A DNA stretch of 64,000 bases from DTWD01 sp963662965 (GTDB taxonomy: Bacteria > Acidobacteriota > Vicinamibacteria > Vicinamibacterales > UBA8438). Made by a program: the position numbers and the translations under genes. Below the pieces are notes generated by a model. That model was not told the origin of the DNA. It saw only the letters and a program-made list of their open reading frames with translations, and did not search any database. Positions 24,968 through 33,559 of this stretch are shown one piece after another. Numbering within the stretch: position 1 is the first letter of the stretch; each line of letters starts with the position of its first letter. Where the stretch lies: contig OY759970.1 of NCBI GenBank assembly GCA_963662965.1, positions 4,278,001 through 4,342,000 of the forward strand. The letters run 5' to 3'.

Positions 24968-26947
24968 TCACTCCGGCAGCGCGAACGCCCAGAATCCCAA
25001 CCCGGACGCGATGGCCACATACTGCCGGCCGCCCACCATATAGGTCATTGGTGACGCCTTCCAGTCTTGGTTCGCCTGGAAGTGCCAGAGCGGCTCACCA
25101 CTCTCGGCGTCGAGCGCGGCGAACGCCCCACTGTCTTCGCCGAAGAACACGAGGTCGCCGTCGGTCGACAACACGCCCGAGTAGGTCTGCGCGTTGCCGG
25201 TCTGCGCGTAGCTCCAGGCGATGTCGCCGGTGTGGATATCGATCGCGCGGATGAATTTCTGATTCCGTGACCCGTCGGCGAGCCGGACGGTGCCCCCGAG
25301 CCAGCTGCGGCCGCGTTGCCAGTCGCGGTCGTTCTTGGTGTATGTCATGCACGACTCGTGAACGAGCAGGTAGAACAGCTTCGTCCCCGGGTGGTAGCTC
25401 GTCGCCCACCAGTTGGTGGCGCCCCGAATGGCGGGACAGACGTCAGTGCCGTCTTCGGTCGGGTCGGTGTTCGGGAGCACGATCGGCCTCCCCGAGTCGT
25501 CTAACCCCTCGGCCCAGGTCTGACGCACGAACGGTTTGCCGAGCAAGAACTGGCCGTTCGTCCGATCGAGCACGTAGAAGAACCCGTTCCGGTTCCCCTG
25601 GACCAGCAGCTTGCGCGACCGGCCGCGGAAGTCCTCGTCAATCAGGAGCAGCGGCTCCTGGGCGTCCCAATCGTGCGTATCGTGGGGCGTGAACTGGAAG
25701 TGCCACTTGAGCTCGCCGGTGCGCGGTTGCAGCGCGACGACTGAGTTGGTGTACAGGTTGTCGCCCGGACGCCGGTCGCCGTTCAGATCCGGACAGGGAT
25801 TCCCGGTCGGCCAGTACAGGAGGTCCAGCTCCGCGTCGTAGCTGCCGGTCAGCCAGGTGGCGCCACACCCGCGGCGGAGCACCTCGGGGTCGCCCCAGGT
25901 CTCTGAGCCCGGCTCGCCCGGCGCGGGAATCGTCCAGAAGCGCCACGCCCGCTCGCCGGTCTCGGCGCGATAGGCGTCGAGAAATCCACGCAGACCAGTG
26001 TCCCCGGCGCTGACGCCGGCGATCACCAGGTCGCCGACGACCAGTGGGGCCGCCACCGCGCCGTAATGGTCGTGGTAGTCGGCCATCTCCGTGTCCCACA
26101 CCAGCGTGCCGGTCACGCGATCGAGCGCAATGACGTGGGCGTGATCCGTGACGGTGAACAGGAGGTCGCCGCGCATCGCGACGCCGCGGTTGAGCCCGAT
26201 GGCCGGGTCGCCGACAAGTCCCGGCGTCCGCGGTTGCGAGTAGCGCCAGATCTCCCGTCCCGTCGCCGCGTCGAGGGCATACACCTGGTTTGGTCCGGTG
26301 ACGTACATGACGCCGGCCATCACGACTGGTGTGCCTTCGATCATCGGTAGTCCCGGCATCGGAAAGAACCACCGCGTCGTCAGCGACGCGACGTTGTCGC
26401 GGTCGATCTGATCGAGCCGGCTGTGCCGATTCGAGGTGTCACTGCCGTTGTAGGAGGTCCAGTCGACGGACGGCTCGATCGTGACCTCGCGGTAGTCGTC
26501 ACCCTCGCGCCGGAGCAAATGGAGCTCGCCGTCGGCCGTCCGGAGCTGGGCATCGAAGCCACTCTCGTTGAGAATGGTTCCGCGGTGCGAGCGGCCGTCG
26601 ACGAGACGGAGCGTTCCGCTTCGTGGCTGTGGCGCACGCGGATCTCGCGCCGCGGGGGCGACCGCGGCCGCCAGTTTCTTCAGGTAGGTGATCAGAGAGC
26701 CGAGTTCATCCGACGGGATGTCGACCGCTGGCATCCCTTTCGAGGAGACGCCCTGCGTGATGATCGTCGCCAGCCGGTCGCGACTGCTTCCGTGGAGCGT
26801 CGGGAGGATCGACCGCGCGCGATCCGTGCCCGCCGCATCACCGCCGTGGCACAAGGCGCAGCGAGACTGATACGAGTCCTCGCCTTGCGCGGTCGCGAGG
26901 CCCGGCACCGACCAGATCATCAGGGCAACGAGGAACGGCACTTTCAT
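24968..26947 (-). CDS. PQQ alcohol-dehydrogenase-like protein with N-terminal cytochrome c
   Basis: A 659-residue exported quinohaemoprotein. After a signal peptide (1-20) comes a cytochrome c domain with C30-A-L-C33-H34 and a likely axial Met72 (SKGMPAVD). The eight-bladed PQQ propeller runs from about residue 150, with GTPVVMAGVMYV, RRPGDNLYTNSVVALQP, FTPHDTHDWDAQEP (catalytic Asp region) and RNGFFYVLDRTNGQF. In known quinohaemoproteins the haem domain is usually C-terminal, so the N-terminal position is less common. It would oxidise alcohols or sugars and pass electrons to its own haem. Confidence 0.88.
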   Translation of the reverse strand: MKVPFLVALMIWSVPGLATAQGEDSYQSRCALCHGGDAAGTDRARSILPTLHGSSRDRLATIITQGVSSKGMPAVDIPSDELGSLITYLKKLAAAVAPAARDPRAPQPRSGTLRLVDGRSHRGTILNESGFDAQLRTADGELHLLRREGDDYREVTIEPSVDWTSYNGSDTSNRHSRLDQIDRDNVASLTTRWFFPMPGLPMIEGTPVVMAGVMYVTGPNQVYALDAATGREIWRYSQPRTPGLVGDPAIGLNRGVAMRGDLLFTVTDHAHVIALDRVTGTLVWDTEMADYHDHYGAVAAPLVVGDLVIAGVSAGDTGLRGFLDAYRAETGERAWRFWTIPAPGEPGSETWGDPEVLRRGCGATWLTGSYDAELDLLYWPTGNPCPDLNGDRRPGDNLYTNSVVALQPRTGELKWHFQFTPHDTHDWDAQEPLLLIDEDFRGRSRKLLVQGNRNGFFYVLDRTNGQFLLGKPFVRQTWAEGLDDSGRPIVLPNTDPTEDGTDVCPAIRGATNWWATSYHPGTKLFYLLVHESCMTYTKNDRDWQRGRSWLGGTVRLADGSRNQKFIRAIDIHTGDIAWSYAQTGNAQTYSGVLSTDGDLVFFGEDSGAFAALDAESGEPLWHFQANQDWKASPMTYMVGGRQYVAIASGLGFWAFALPE

Positions 26948-26973
26948 CAGTACGCGTCATGATACGTCATACG

Positions 26974-27263
26974 TCAGAGGCTGCCGCCGAGCGACGCGAG
27001 CGGGAAACACAACATGACGACGGCGGCGAGAACTCCCGGCACGGCGGGAATCCCGGTCTGGATCGTCAGCACCAGCGAGACGAGCAGCAGACTGGTGGCG
27101 GCGACCCAGACGACGCCGGCGCGACGGCGCCCCAGGCGACGAGGGTTTCGAAGAGGTGCGTGTCGCATGTCGCGAAGACGACGTCGACGGCGATCGCGGT
27201 CCTCAGCAACGCCAGGGAGATGACCATCGGGGTCCGTCCGAGCTGGTGGGTGACGAACGGCAT
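26974..27263 (-). pseudogene. Frameshifted small membrane protein
   Basis: Two minus-strand frames together make one plausible membrane protein. The first, from the ATG at 27263, reads MPFVTHQLGRTPMVISLALL and a CDTHLFETLVAWG segment. The second, ending at 26974, reads GVVWVAATSLLLVSLVLTIQ and AAVVMLCFPLASLGG. The change of frame falls near 27120-27135. Neither half is convincing alone. It is a broken gene or a one-base consensus error. The family is not recognised. Confidence 0.45.
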
Positions 27264-27284
27264 GCGCGCGTGCCGCCTCAGTCC

Positions 27285-27779
27285 GTGAAGCCGGCACGTT
27301 CGAGTCGGCTGAAGCGGCGGACGGTGCTCGCAGCCGCCGCGCTCCTCGCGCTCGCCATTCTTATGTCATGGGTGGCGCGCAACGGCACTAAAGAAACGAT
27401 CTTTATCGAGGAGGCGACGATCGCCGAGATGGGCGTAGAAACCGCGGGCCCGCCGCCGCCGGTGGGTCCGCTTCACGTCGAATCGACGCCTGCCGCTCGC
27501 GTTTTCGTTAATGACGAGGAACGCGGGCAGACACCGTTGAGGCTTGACGATATCCCGCCCGGCCGCGTCCGCATCGAGGGTCCGTTCGGTGCCGAGGTCT
27601 TCGTCGCAGGCGAACTCGTGGGCCTGCTGCCGCTCGAGCCCGCGGAGGTGCCGGTCGGCATTCAGGAGATCGTCGTTCGTCACGATGGTCGCGAGTGGCA
27701 GGAGACTGTCGACGTCACGCTGCGCGAACCGGAGGTCGTCACAATCGATACGTCCATTGGCGGACGTGCGCGGCGCTGA
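27285..27779 (+). CDS. Membrane-anchored PEGA-domain protein
   Basis: A 164-residue protein with a basic N-terminus and one hydrophobic segment (about residues 11-30), then two PEGA-like beta domains. The first is seen as STPAARVFVNDEERGQTPL followed by DDIPPGRVRIEG; the second contains VFVAGELVGLLPLEPAEV. PEGA domains occur in surface and envelope proteins and probably bind or pack against other envelope parts. The GTG at 27285 is chosen because the signal anchor starts there. The longer upstream frame is antisense to the broken membrane gene. Confidence 0.72.
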   Translation: MKPARSSRLKRRTVLAAAALLALAILMSWVARNGTKETIFIEEATIAEMGVETAGPPPPVGPLHVESTPAARVFVNDEERGQTPLRLDDIPPGRVRIEGPFGAEVFVAGELVGLLPLEPAEVPVGIQEIVVRHDGREWQETVDVTLREPEVVTIDTSIGGRARR

Positions 27780-27854
27780 CACACTCGGAGTCCCGCCCCC
27801 TGGGAGGTCAAAGAGGTAGACTCCACGTAGACAGGCAGACCAGGGAGGCGCCAG

Positions 27855-28859
27855 ATGAACCGTCGAATTATTACATCACTGAGTGTCGTCGCGTTGGGTG
27901 CAGCCATCGTCCTTGGGGCCGTGCCGGCAGCGGCGCAGTCCGACCCGCCACTAACGCCCTGGGGTAAGCCGGACCTCATGGGCGTCTGGGATTTTCGCAG
28001 CATCACCCCGATGCAGCGGCCGGAGGATCTGGTCGATCAGGAATTCTTAACCGAGGAAGAGGTGGCCAACCGCGAACAGGAGGCCGTCGACCGTGAGATT
28101 CGCCTCTTTAACCGTGTCGCGCAGCGGACGGTGGCGGGTGCCAACGTCGACCGGGGGACCGAAGGCGCGCCTGGCTCCTACAACAACTTTTGGCTCGACC
28201 GCGGGACCAATTACGTCGGGACGCGGCGGACATCGCTGATCATCGACCCGCCCGACGGGCGGTATCCGCCGATGACGGAGGGCGGCGAGCGTCGAGCGGC
28301 TCACACCCTCGAGGAGCGGTCGAAAGCCGACTGGACGACCAATTTCAGCTCAGGGGTGCGCTGCATCCTGGGGTTCAATGCCGGTCCGCCGATGAATCCG
28401 AGCGCCTACAACAACAACATGCAGCTGTTTCAGACACCGGACACGGTGGTGATCGTAACCGAGATGGTGCAGACGGCCCGCGTCGTGCCACTCGACGGAC
28501 GTCCCGGGCTCGGCTCGGACATTCTCCAATGGTCGGGCGATTCGCGCGGCCACTGGGATGGCGACACACTCGTCATCGAGACGACGAACTTCGACGCCAA
28601 GCGGAAGTGGCGAAACACGACCAACGGCATGCGTCTGACCGAGCGGCTGACGCGGGTCGATGCGGAGACGCTCGTCTACGAGTTTACGGTCGACGATCCC
28701 GAGACCTGGACGGGCTCGTGGACCGCCGAGGTGCCGATGCAGCTTAACCCGGACGACATGTTCGAGTACGCGTGTCACGAGGGGAACTACTCGATGCCGG
28801 TGATGCTCGGCGGCGCGCGTGTACAAGAAGCCGAGGGTGAGGCGGCTGCCGGGCGTTGA
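27855..28859 (+). CDS. Secreted PDLQGxW-family protein, copy 2
   Basis: A 334-residue exported protein, paralogue of 5287-6303. The signal peptide covers about residues 1-28. Shared motifs are WGKPDLMGVWDF (here M replaces Q), YNNFW, IIDPPDGRYPPMT, YNNNMQLFQT, GDSRGHWDGDTLVI and FEYACHEGNY. No catalytic motif is recognised and function is unknown. A TAGACT -10-like box at 27817-27822 lies 32 bp before the ATG, and GGGAGG at 27843-27848 is the ribosome site. It is followed by the convergent glycosyltransferase gene. Confidence 0.85.
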   Translation: MNRRIITSLSVVALGAAIVLGAVPAAAQSDPPLTPWGKPDLMGVWDFRSITPMQRPEDLVDQEFLTEEEVANREQEAVDREIRLFNRVAQRTVAGANVDRGTEGAPGSYNNFWLDRGTNYVGTRRTSLIIDPPDGRYPPMTEGGERRAAHTLEERSKADWTTNFSSGVRCILGFNAGPPMNPSAYNNNMQLFQTPDTVVIVTEMVQTARVVPLDGRPGLGSDILQWSGDSRGHWDGDTLVIETTNFDAKRKWRNTTNGMRLTERLTRVDAETLVYEFTVDDPETWTGSWTAEVPMQLNPDDMFEYACHEGNYSMPVMLGGARVQEAEGEAAAGR

Positions 28860-28876
28860 GCCCCGTCTCCGCCGAC

Positions 28877-29659
28877 TCACATCCGATCTGCAGACCACCC
28901 GATCTCATCTACTAGTCGACGTCGTACACGCCTCGGAGCGCGTTCAGGCGAATGGGGACGACGTCGACGAACATATGCCAGGGGGTCGGCAATCGGCCGT
29001 ACGGTGCTGTGCGGGTGGTCGAGCCACGTCACCGGAATCTCGGCGATCCGGTAGCCGAGTCTTCGTGCGCTCAGCAAGACCTCGACATCGAACGAAAACC
29101 CGTCGAGGCGCTGCAACGCGAACACTTGTCTGGCGACGTCGCGCCGAAAGCACTTGAAGCCGCACTGCGAGTCCTGCACTCCCGGCACGGCCACCGCGCG
29201 AACCATCAGGTTGAACAGGCGACTTCCCAGCCGGCGCGCGACCCTCTGCGGCACGCGCACATCTGAAGTGGGCAGCCAGCGCGAGGCGATCGCGACGTGG
29301 TGCTGCTCGTCGAGCGCGTCAATCAGGCGCTCGACCGATTCGATCGGTGTGGACAGATCGGCGTCGGAGAACAAGACGCACTGTCCGTGGGCGGCCAGCA
29401 TGTCCCGTTTGACGGTAAATGTCTTCCCCCGGGTACGGGCGTTCTCGAGGACCCGAAGGGGCGTCGAGAAGCGCGCCGCCACCCGCGTACTCTTGTCGAG
29501 CGTGTCGTCGTTGCCGCCGTCCGAGACCAGGATCGCCTCGCTCTTCCACGGCTGATTCGCGAGATAGCGAAACACCGATTCGAGCGACGCACCGATACGG
29601 TCGGCTTCGTTGTAGGCCGGAATGACGACGCTGAGATAGGGTCCGAGCGTCTGCGCCAC
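28877..29659 (-). CDS. Family 2 glycosyltransferase, frame disturbed near the C-terminus
   Basis: A dolichyl-phosphate-mannose/glucose-synthase-like GT2. It shows SVVIPAYNEADRI at the N-terminus, FSDADLSTP as the metal-binding DxD region, and DSQCGFKCFRRDVA. It would transfer a sugar to a lipid phosphate carrier. From about residue 225 the frame becomes Arg-rich and non-homologous. The next frame instead reads HMFVDVVPIRLNALRGVYDV, the usual end of the family, with a stop at 28912-28914. The shift falls at a run of five G (28981-28985). The start is the GTG at 29659. Confidence 0.78.
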   Translation of the reverse strand: MAQTLGPYLSVVIPAYNEADRIGASLESVFRYLANQPWKSEAILVSDGGNDDTLDKSTRVAARFSTPLRVLENARTRGKTFTVKRDMLAAHGQCVLFSDADLSTPIESVERLIDALDEQHHVAIASRWLPTSDVRVPQRVARRLGSRLFNLMVRAVAVPGVQDSQCGFKCFRRDVARQVFALQRLDGFSFDVEVLLSARRLGYRIAEIPVTWLDHPHSTVRPIADPLAYVRRRRPHSPERAPRRVRRRLVDEIGWSADRM

Positions 29660-29720
29660 GCTGGATCACGCTGAGTGGTCGCGCGTGGGGTCCCCGTTGA
29701 ACCGACGGCGCGCGCTCGCT

Positions 29721-29820
29721 AAGTGGTCCCGGTTACAATTACGGTGACGTATTCGAGCAACGACGCGGAGCGGGATGCATCGGTGGCCGAACGTTGCCGT
29801 AATTATGACTGGGACCACTT
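29721..29820 (+). mobile_element. 100-bp MITE-like element
   Basis: The ends are 24-bp inverted repeats (29721-29744 and 29797-29820) matching at 21 of 24 positions, beginning AAGTGGTCCC. The element is flanked by CGCT on both sides, a probable 4-bp target duplication. It has no coding capacity. It sits in the leader of the PQQ gene, 26 bp before its ATG. Confidence 0.72.
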
Positions 29821-29846
29821 CGCTACCCACAGCCATAGGAGTGAAG

Positions 29847-31616
29847 ATGCCCGTAGGCCACCCCGGGTCGCGTGTCGTGATGACGCTGGTCGTTGCCGTG
29901 ATGGCGCTTGCCGCCGGACAACCGACGGTCTGGGCGCAACCGCCAGACTTCGTGCCGGTGACCGACGCGATGCTCCAGAATCCCGATCCCGACGATTGGT
30001 TAATGTGGCGCCGGACGCTCAACAGCTGGGGCTACAGTCCGCTTAACGAGATCGACCGGGACAATGTCGCCACGATCCGGATGGTGTGGACCCGTGCGTT
30101 GAGGCCTGGCTTGCAGCAAGGCACCCCGCTCATTTACGACGGCGTGATGTACATGCCGAACCCACGCGATGTGATCCAGGCGATCGACGCCGTGACCGGT
30201 GACCTCGTCTGGGAGTATCGCCGCAATCGGCCCGACGATCTGGCCGACTACATGATCGGCAGCCTCATCGATACCAACCGGAATCTCGCCATCTACGGCA
30301 ATCTGATCATCGATACCAGCGGCGACGACTACGTCTTCGCGCTCGACGCGCAGACCGGCGAGTTGGTCTGGGAGACCGAGATTCTCGACTACAAGGTCAA
30401 CCCGGCGAATCAGACGTCTGGTCCCATCATCGCGAACGGCAAGATTGTGTCTGGACGAAGCTGCGACCCGCGCGGCGGGCCGCTCGCCTGCGTCATCGTC
30501 GCGCATGATGCGCTGACCGGCGAAGAGCTGTGGCGGCGGCGTCTGATCCCGGCTCCCGGTGAGCCGGGGAACGAAAGCTGGGGCGACGTGCCCTACGAGG
30601 AGCGCGGCCACGTCGGTGCCTGGATGGTGCCGAGTTTCGATCCCGAGTTAAACATCGTCTACGTCGGGACGTCGGTCACCTCGCCGGCCCCGAAGTTCTT
30701 CCTGGGCGGCGTCGACAACAAGCATCTGTACCACAATTCGACGCTCGCGCTCGATGCCGATACCGGAGAGATCGTCTGGTACTACCAGCACATGAACGAC
30801 CATTGGGATCTCGACCATCCGTTCGAGCGTCTGCTGATCGACACCGCGGTGAGACCCGACCCGTCGCACGTGAGCTGGATCAACCCGAGGCTCCAGCCGG
30901 GTGAGGAGCGCCAGGTGATGACCGGCATACCGGGCAAGACCGGCATCGTCTATACGCTCGACCGCGCGACCGGCGAGTTTCTCTGGGCGACGCCGACGGT
31001 GGCGCAAAATGTCGTGATTGACATCGATGGCGCAACGGGCGTGGTGACCGAGAACGCGGAGCTTGTCTTTACTCGAGAAGGGCAGGAAGCGCTGGTCTGC
31101 CCCGCCTACGTGACCGGCGGCAAGGATTGGGAGGCGGGTGCCTACAGCCCGGTGACTAAATTGATGTACTACCCGCTGCGCAACACCTGCGCCCGGATGA
31201 TGCCGAGTCTCGAACGGGGCGGTCGGCTGTACGCGATCGCGAAACGCGACCAAATCGCTCCCGGCACCGAACAAGTCGGGACGGTGCAGGCGATTTCGGT
31301 CGAGACTGGCGAGATCGTCTGGGTGTACGAGCAGCGTGCCGGCACGACGTCGCTGGTGGCGACCGGGGGCGGTTTGGTCTTCGGCGGGGACGGGAACGGC
31401 CGGTTCCGCGCCTTCGACCAGGAGACCGGTGACGTGTTGTGGGAGATCAACCTCGGCTCGATGGTGACCGGCTTTCCGATTACGTATGCGGTCGACGGGA
31501 AGCAATACATCGCCGCGAGTACCGGCTCCTCGCTGAGCTCGCAGGACAACATGCGACTAACACCAGAGCTGCGCCCCAGCCGCGGGAACAATCTCTTCAT
31601 CTTCGCGCTGCCGTAA
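29847..31616 (+). CDS. PQQ-dependent dehydrogenase without haem domain
   Basis: A 589-residue exported quinoprotein with a signal peptide (about 1-31). Propeller blades are visible as DWLMWRRTLNSWGYSPL, GTPLIYDGVMYMPNP, DDYVFALDAQTGELVWETE, MNDHWDLDHPFERLL and GKTGIVYTLDRATGEF. Alcohol- or sugar-type PQQ dehydrogenases share these. Unlike the protein at 24968 it has no CxxCH, so it needs a separate electron acceptor. AGGAG at 29837-29841 fixes the ATG at 29847; upstream start codons fall inside the mobile element. Confidence 0.87.
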   Translation: MPVGHPGSRVVMTLVVAVMALAAGQPTVWAQPPDFVPVTDAMLQNPDPDDWLMWRRTLNSWGYSPLNEIDRDNVATIRMVWTRALRPGLQQGTPLIYDGVMYMPNPRDVIQAIDAVTGDLVWEYRRNRPDDLADYMIGSLIDTNRNLAIYGNLIIDTSGDDYVFALDAQTGELVWETEILDYKVNPANQTSGPIIANGKIVSGRSCDPRGGPLACVIVAHDALTGEELWRRRLIPAPGEPGNESWGDVPYEERGHVGAWMVPSFDPELNIVYVGTSVTSPAPKFFLGGVDNKHLYHNSTLALDADTGEIVWYYQHMNDHWDLDHPFERLLIDTAVRPDPSHVSWINPRLQPGEERQVMTGIPGKTGIVYTLDRATGEFLWATPTVAQNVVIDIDGATGVVTENAELVFTREGQEALVCPAYVTGGKDWEAGAYSPVTKLMYYPLRNTCARMMPSLERGGRLYAIAKRDQIAPGTEQVGTVQAISVETGEIVWVYEQRAGTTSLVATGGGLVFGGDGNGRFRAFDQETGDVLWEINLGSMVTGFPITYAVDGKQYIAASTGSSLSSQDNMRLTPELRPSRGNNLFIFALP

Positions 31617-31639
31617 CGTGAGCCGCCGCCTTCCGAGTC

Positions 31640-32744
31640 TATTCGTGACCTGGCTGACGGATCGGCAAAACCGAGCCTCCGCGCCGCCCCCTGGTGCGTC
31701 ATCGGGGCACTAGCCGCCGGTGGCGCCGGTGTCGCGGCGCAGGATGCGCCGACCCGATTACCCGCAGTGGCGCGGTCGCGCACGTGACGGCTCCGCCAGT
31801 GCGTTCGTGGCGCCTGAACGGTGGCCCGACACCCTCACGCGGCGGTGGACGGTCGAGGTGGGCGAAGGCTACGCCACGTCGATCGTCATCGGCGGCATCG
31901 TCTACACCTTCACGCGACAAGACGGACGCGAGGTCGCCACCGCACTCGATACGACCACCGGCGATGTGGTGTGGGAGAGCGGGTACGCGGCGCCGTACGA
32001 GATGTTCTCCGGCACCGCGGCCCACGGCGAGGGGCCCAAAGCGACGTTACTGTTTCACGATGGCGTGCTCTACACGCACGGGATCAGCGGCGCGGTGACC
32101 GGCGTTCGCCGGCGACACGGGTGAAATGCTGTAGCAGGCGTCGGTATCCCAGGAACAGCCGTTCTTGGGGACAGCGATCTCTCCACTGGCCGACGACGAC
32201 CAGATCATCGTGCATCCCGGCTACGATTTATTGACCGCGTTCGACGCACAGACGGGCGACATCGTTTGGCAGTCGGGCGACCCGGGGGTCTGGGCGTTAC
32301 CGACCATGGCCGAGTTGGATGGCGTTCGGCAGGTGGTCTCGGTGGCCTGCCAGGTTGTCGAGGGAGTGGCGCCGGTCGACGGCGCGGTGCTGTGGAAGTA
32401 CCCGATAAACCCGCAGATGGTTCATGCGGTGACACCGCTGGTCCATGACGGGATGGTCCTCGTCACCGGCCAGGACTCGGGCGTCAAGGCGCTGCGTCCA
32501 CGTCGACGTGGCGACGAGTGGGAGGTCGACCTCGTCTGGGAGACGCGCGATGTGGCGATGACCTTGAGCGCCCCGGTGCTCATCGACGACGCGTTGGTTG
32601 GCTTGTCGGGTCGGTCGAGCGGGCCTCGAAAGGATTCGGAGTTACACCGTGGCCGACAGCGCCACCTGGGCGCCGCCGGCGATCTCCGGGAATCGCGTGT
32701 TCATCAAGGACATCGACACGCTGACCCTCTGGACGCTCGACTGA
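31640..32744 (+). pseudogene. Decayed PQQ-like beta-propeller protein
   Basis: Pieces of one exported PQQ-like/BamB-like protein lie in several frames. There is a signal-peptide-like segment before 31750, then DYPQWRGRARDGSAS to about 32120, then STATSPLADDDQ-type text in a new frame (here TAISPLADDDQIIVHPG) to about 32620. The last piece, RSYTVADSATWAPPAISGN, ends at the TGA at 32742-32744. At least three frame changes are needed, and the section around 32620 is shorter than in intact relatives, which suggests an internal deletion. This is clear pseudogene decay, not a single sequencing error. Confidence 0.75.
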
Positions 32745-32766
32745 CGTGGGACGCGGCAAGACGCTG

Positions 32767-33374
32767 CTACGCGGTTCCCCGTTCGACGGTGCTCGATACT
32801 TCTTGCAAGGCCCGCGTGACGGCCATGCGTGCCGCGTCGACGCCCGGCTTCCCGAAGCGCCGCGCGATTCTCGCGTAGCTCCACTGCAGCTCCAGGCGGC
32901 TGAGGACGAGCCCGAGCTTCTCGCGCTCCAGGCGATCAAGCGCGCCGTGGTATCGGCGGTGCTTCTCCGCGGCGACCGCGTCGTCGAAAGGCGACGACCA
33001 CGTGCCGGGAGGCTTATGGGGCAGGTCGGTCGAGCATCTGCGGAGCCTGGCCTGCCGTAGCTCGTCGCGGATGCGGTTCTTGACACACTGCCGCAGATGG
33101 CGTCTATTTCTCCCGCGCTCCGAGGCTCGAAGAACAGGAGACGGGTGAAGAATCGGAGCGCCGCGTCTTGGGCGACGTCTCCCGCATCGAGGTAGCCACG
33201 GGCGACGCTCGGCATCTGCATCCGCGCCCACTGCGTCAGGCGCGGTAGACAATACCGGAACAACGCCTCGGTGGCGTCTGGATCACCCGCCTGGCTGCGC
33301 CGGACGACGTCACAGATGGTGGCGTCGCCCACCCGCGCGGCGGCCGTCGACCGTCCTCGGTGTGACCGCCTCAT
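32767..33374 (-). pseudogene. Frameshifted sigma-70-family (ECF-like) factor
   Basis: The N-terminal frame carries region 2 of an ECF-type sigma factor (ICDVVRRSQAGDPDATEALF and YLDAGDVAQDAALRFFTRLL). The C-terminal frame carries the linker and region 4 (RQCVKNRIRDELRQARLRR, LSRLELQWSYARIARRFG). The frames meet near 33098, where loss of one base would explain the change. The start is the ATG at 33374 or the GTG at 33332. If real, the factor is inactive; if a consensus error, this is an intact ECF-like regulator of about 200 residues. Confidence 0.7.
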
Positions 33375-33514
33375 CGACCGCCGGCGGCGGCTGGTAGTCG
33401 TCTCGCACGCTGACCTCCCATGAATAGATATCTCTTCACGTGCAATCGGGCCACAGATCGGCTCACGCTGCCGTTTCCCAACCGGGAAGAGTGGTCTTCG
33501 CCCGGCGGCCTCGC

Positions 33515-33520
33515 TATAGT
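33515..33520 (+). promoter_or_regulatory. -10 element TATAGT before the tannase-like gene
   Basis: TATAGT lies 39 bp before the ATG at 33560. No convincing -35 box is visible. Confidence 0.4.
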
Positions 33521-33559
33521 GGAGCAACGCAGTTCCGAGAAACACAGGGGTAAAGCACG

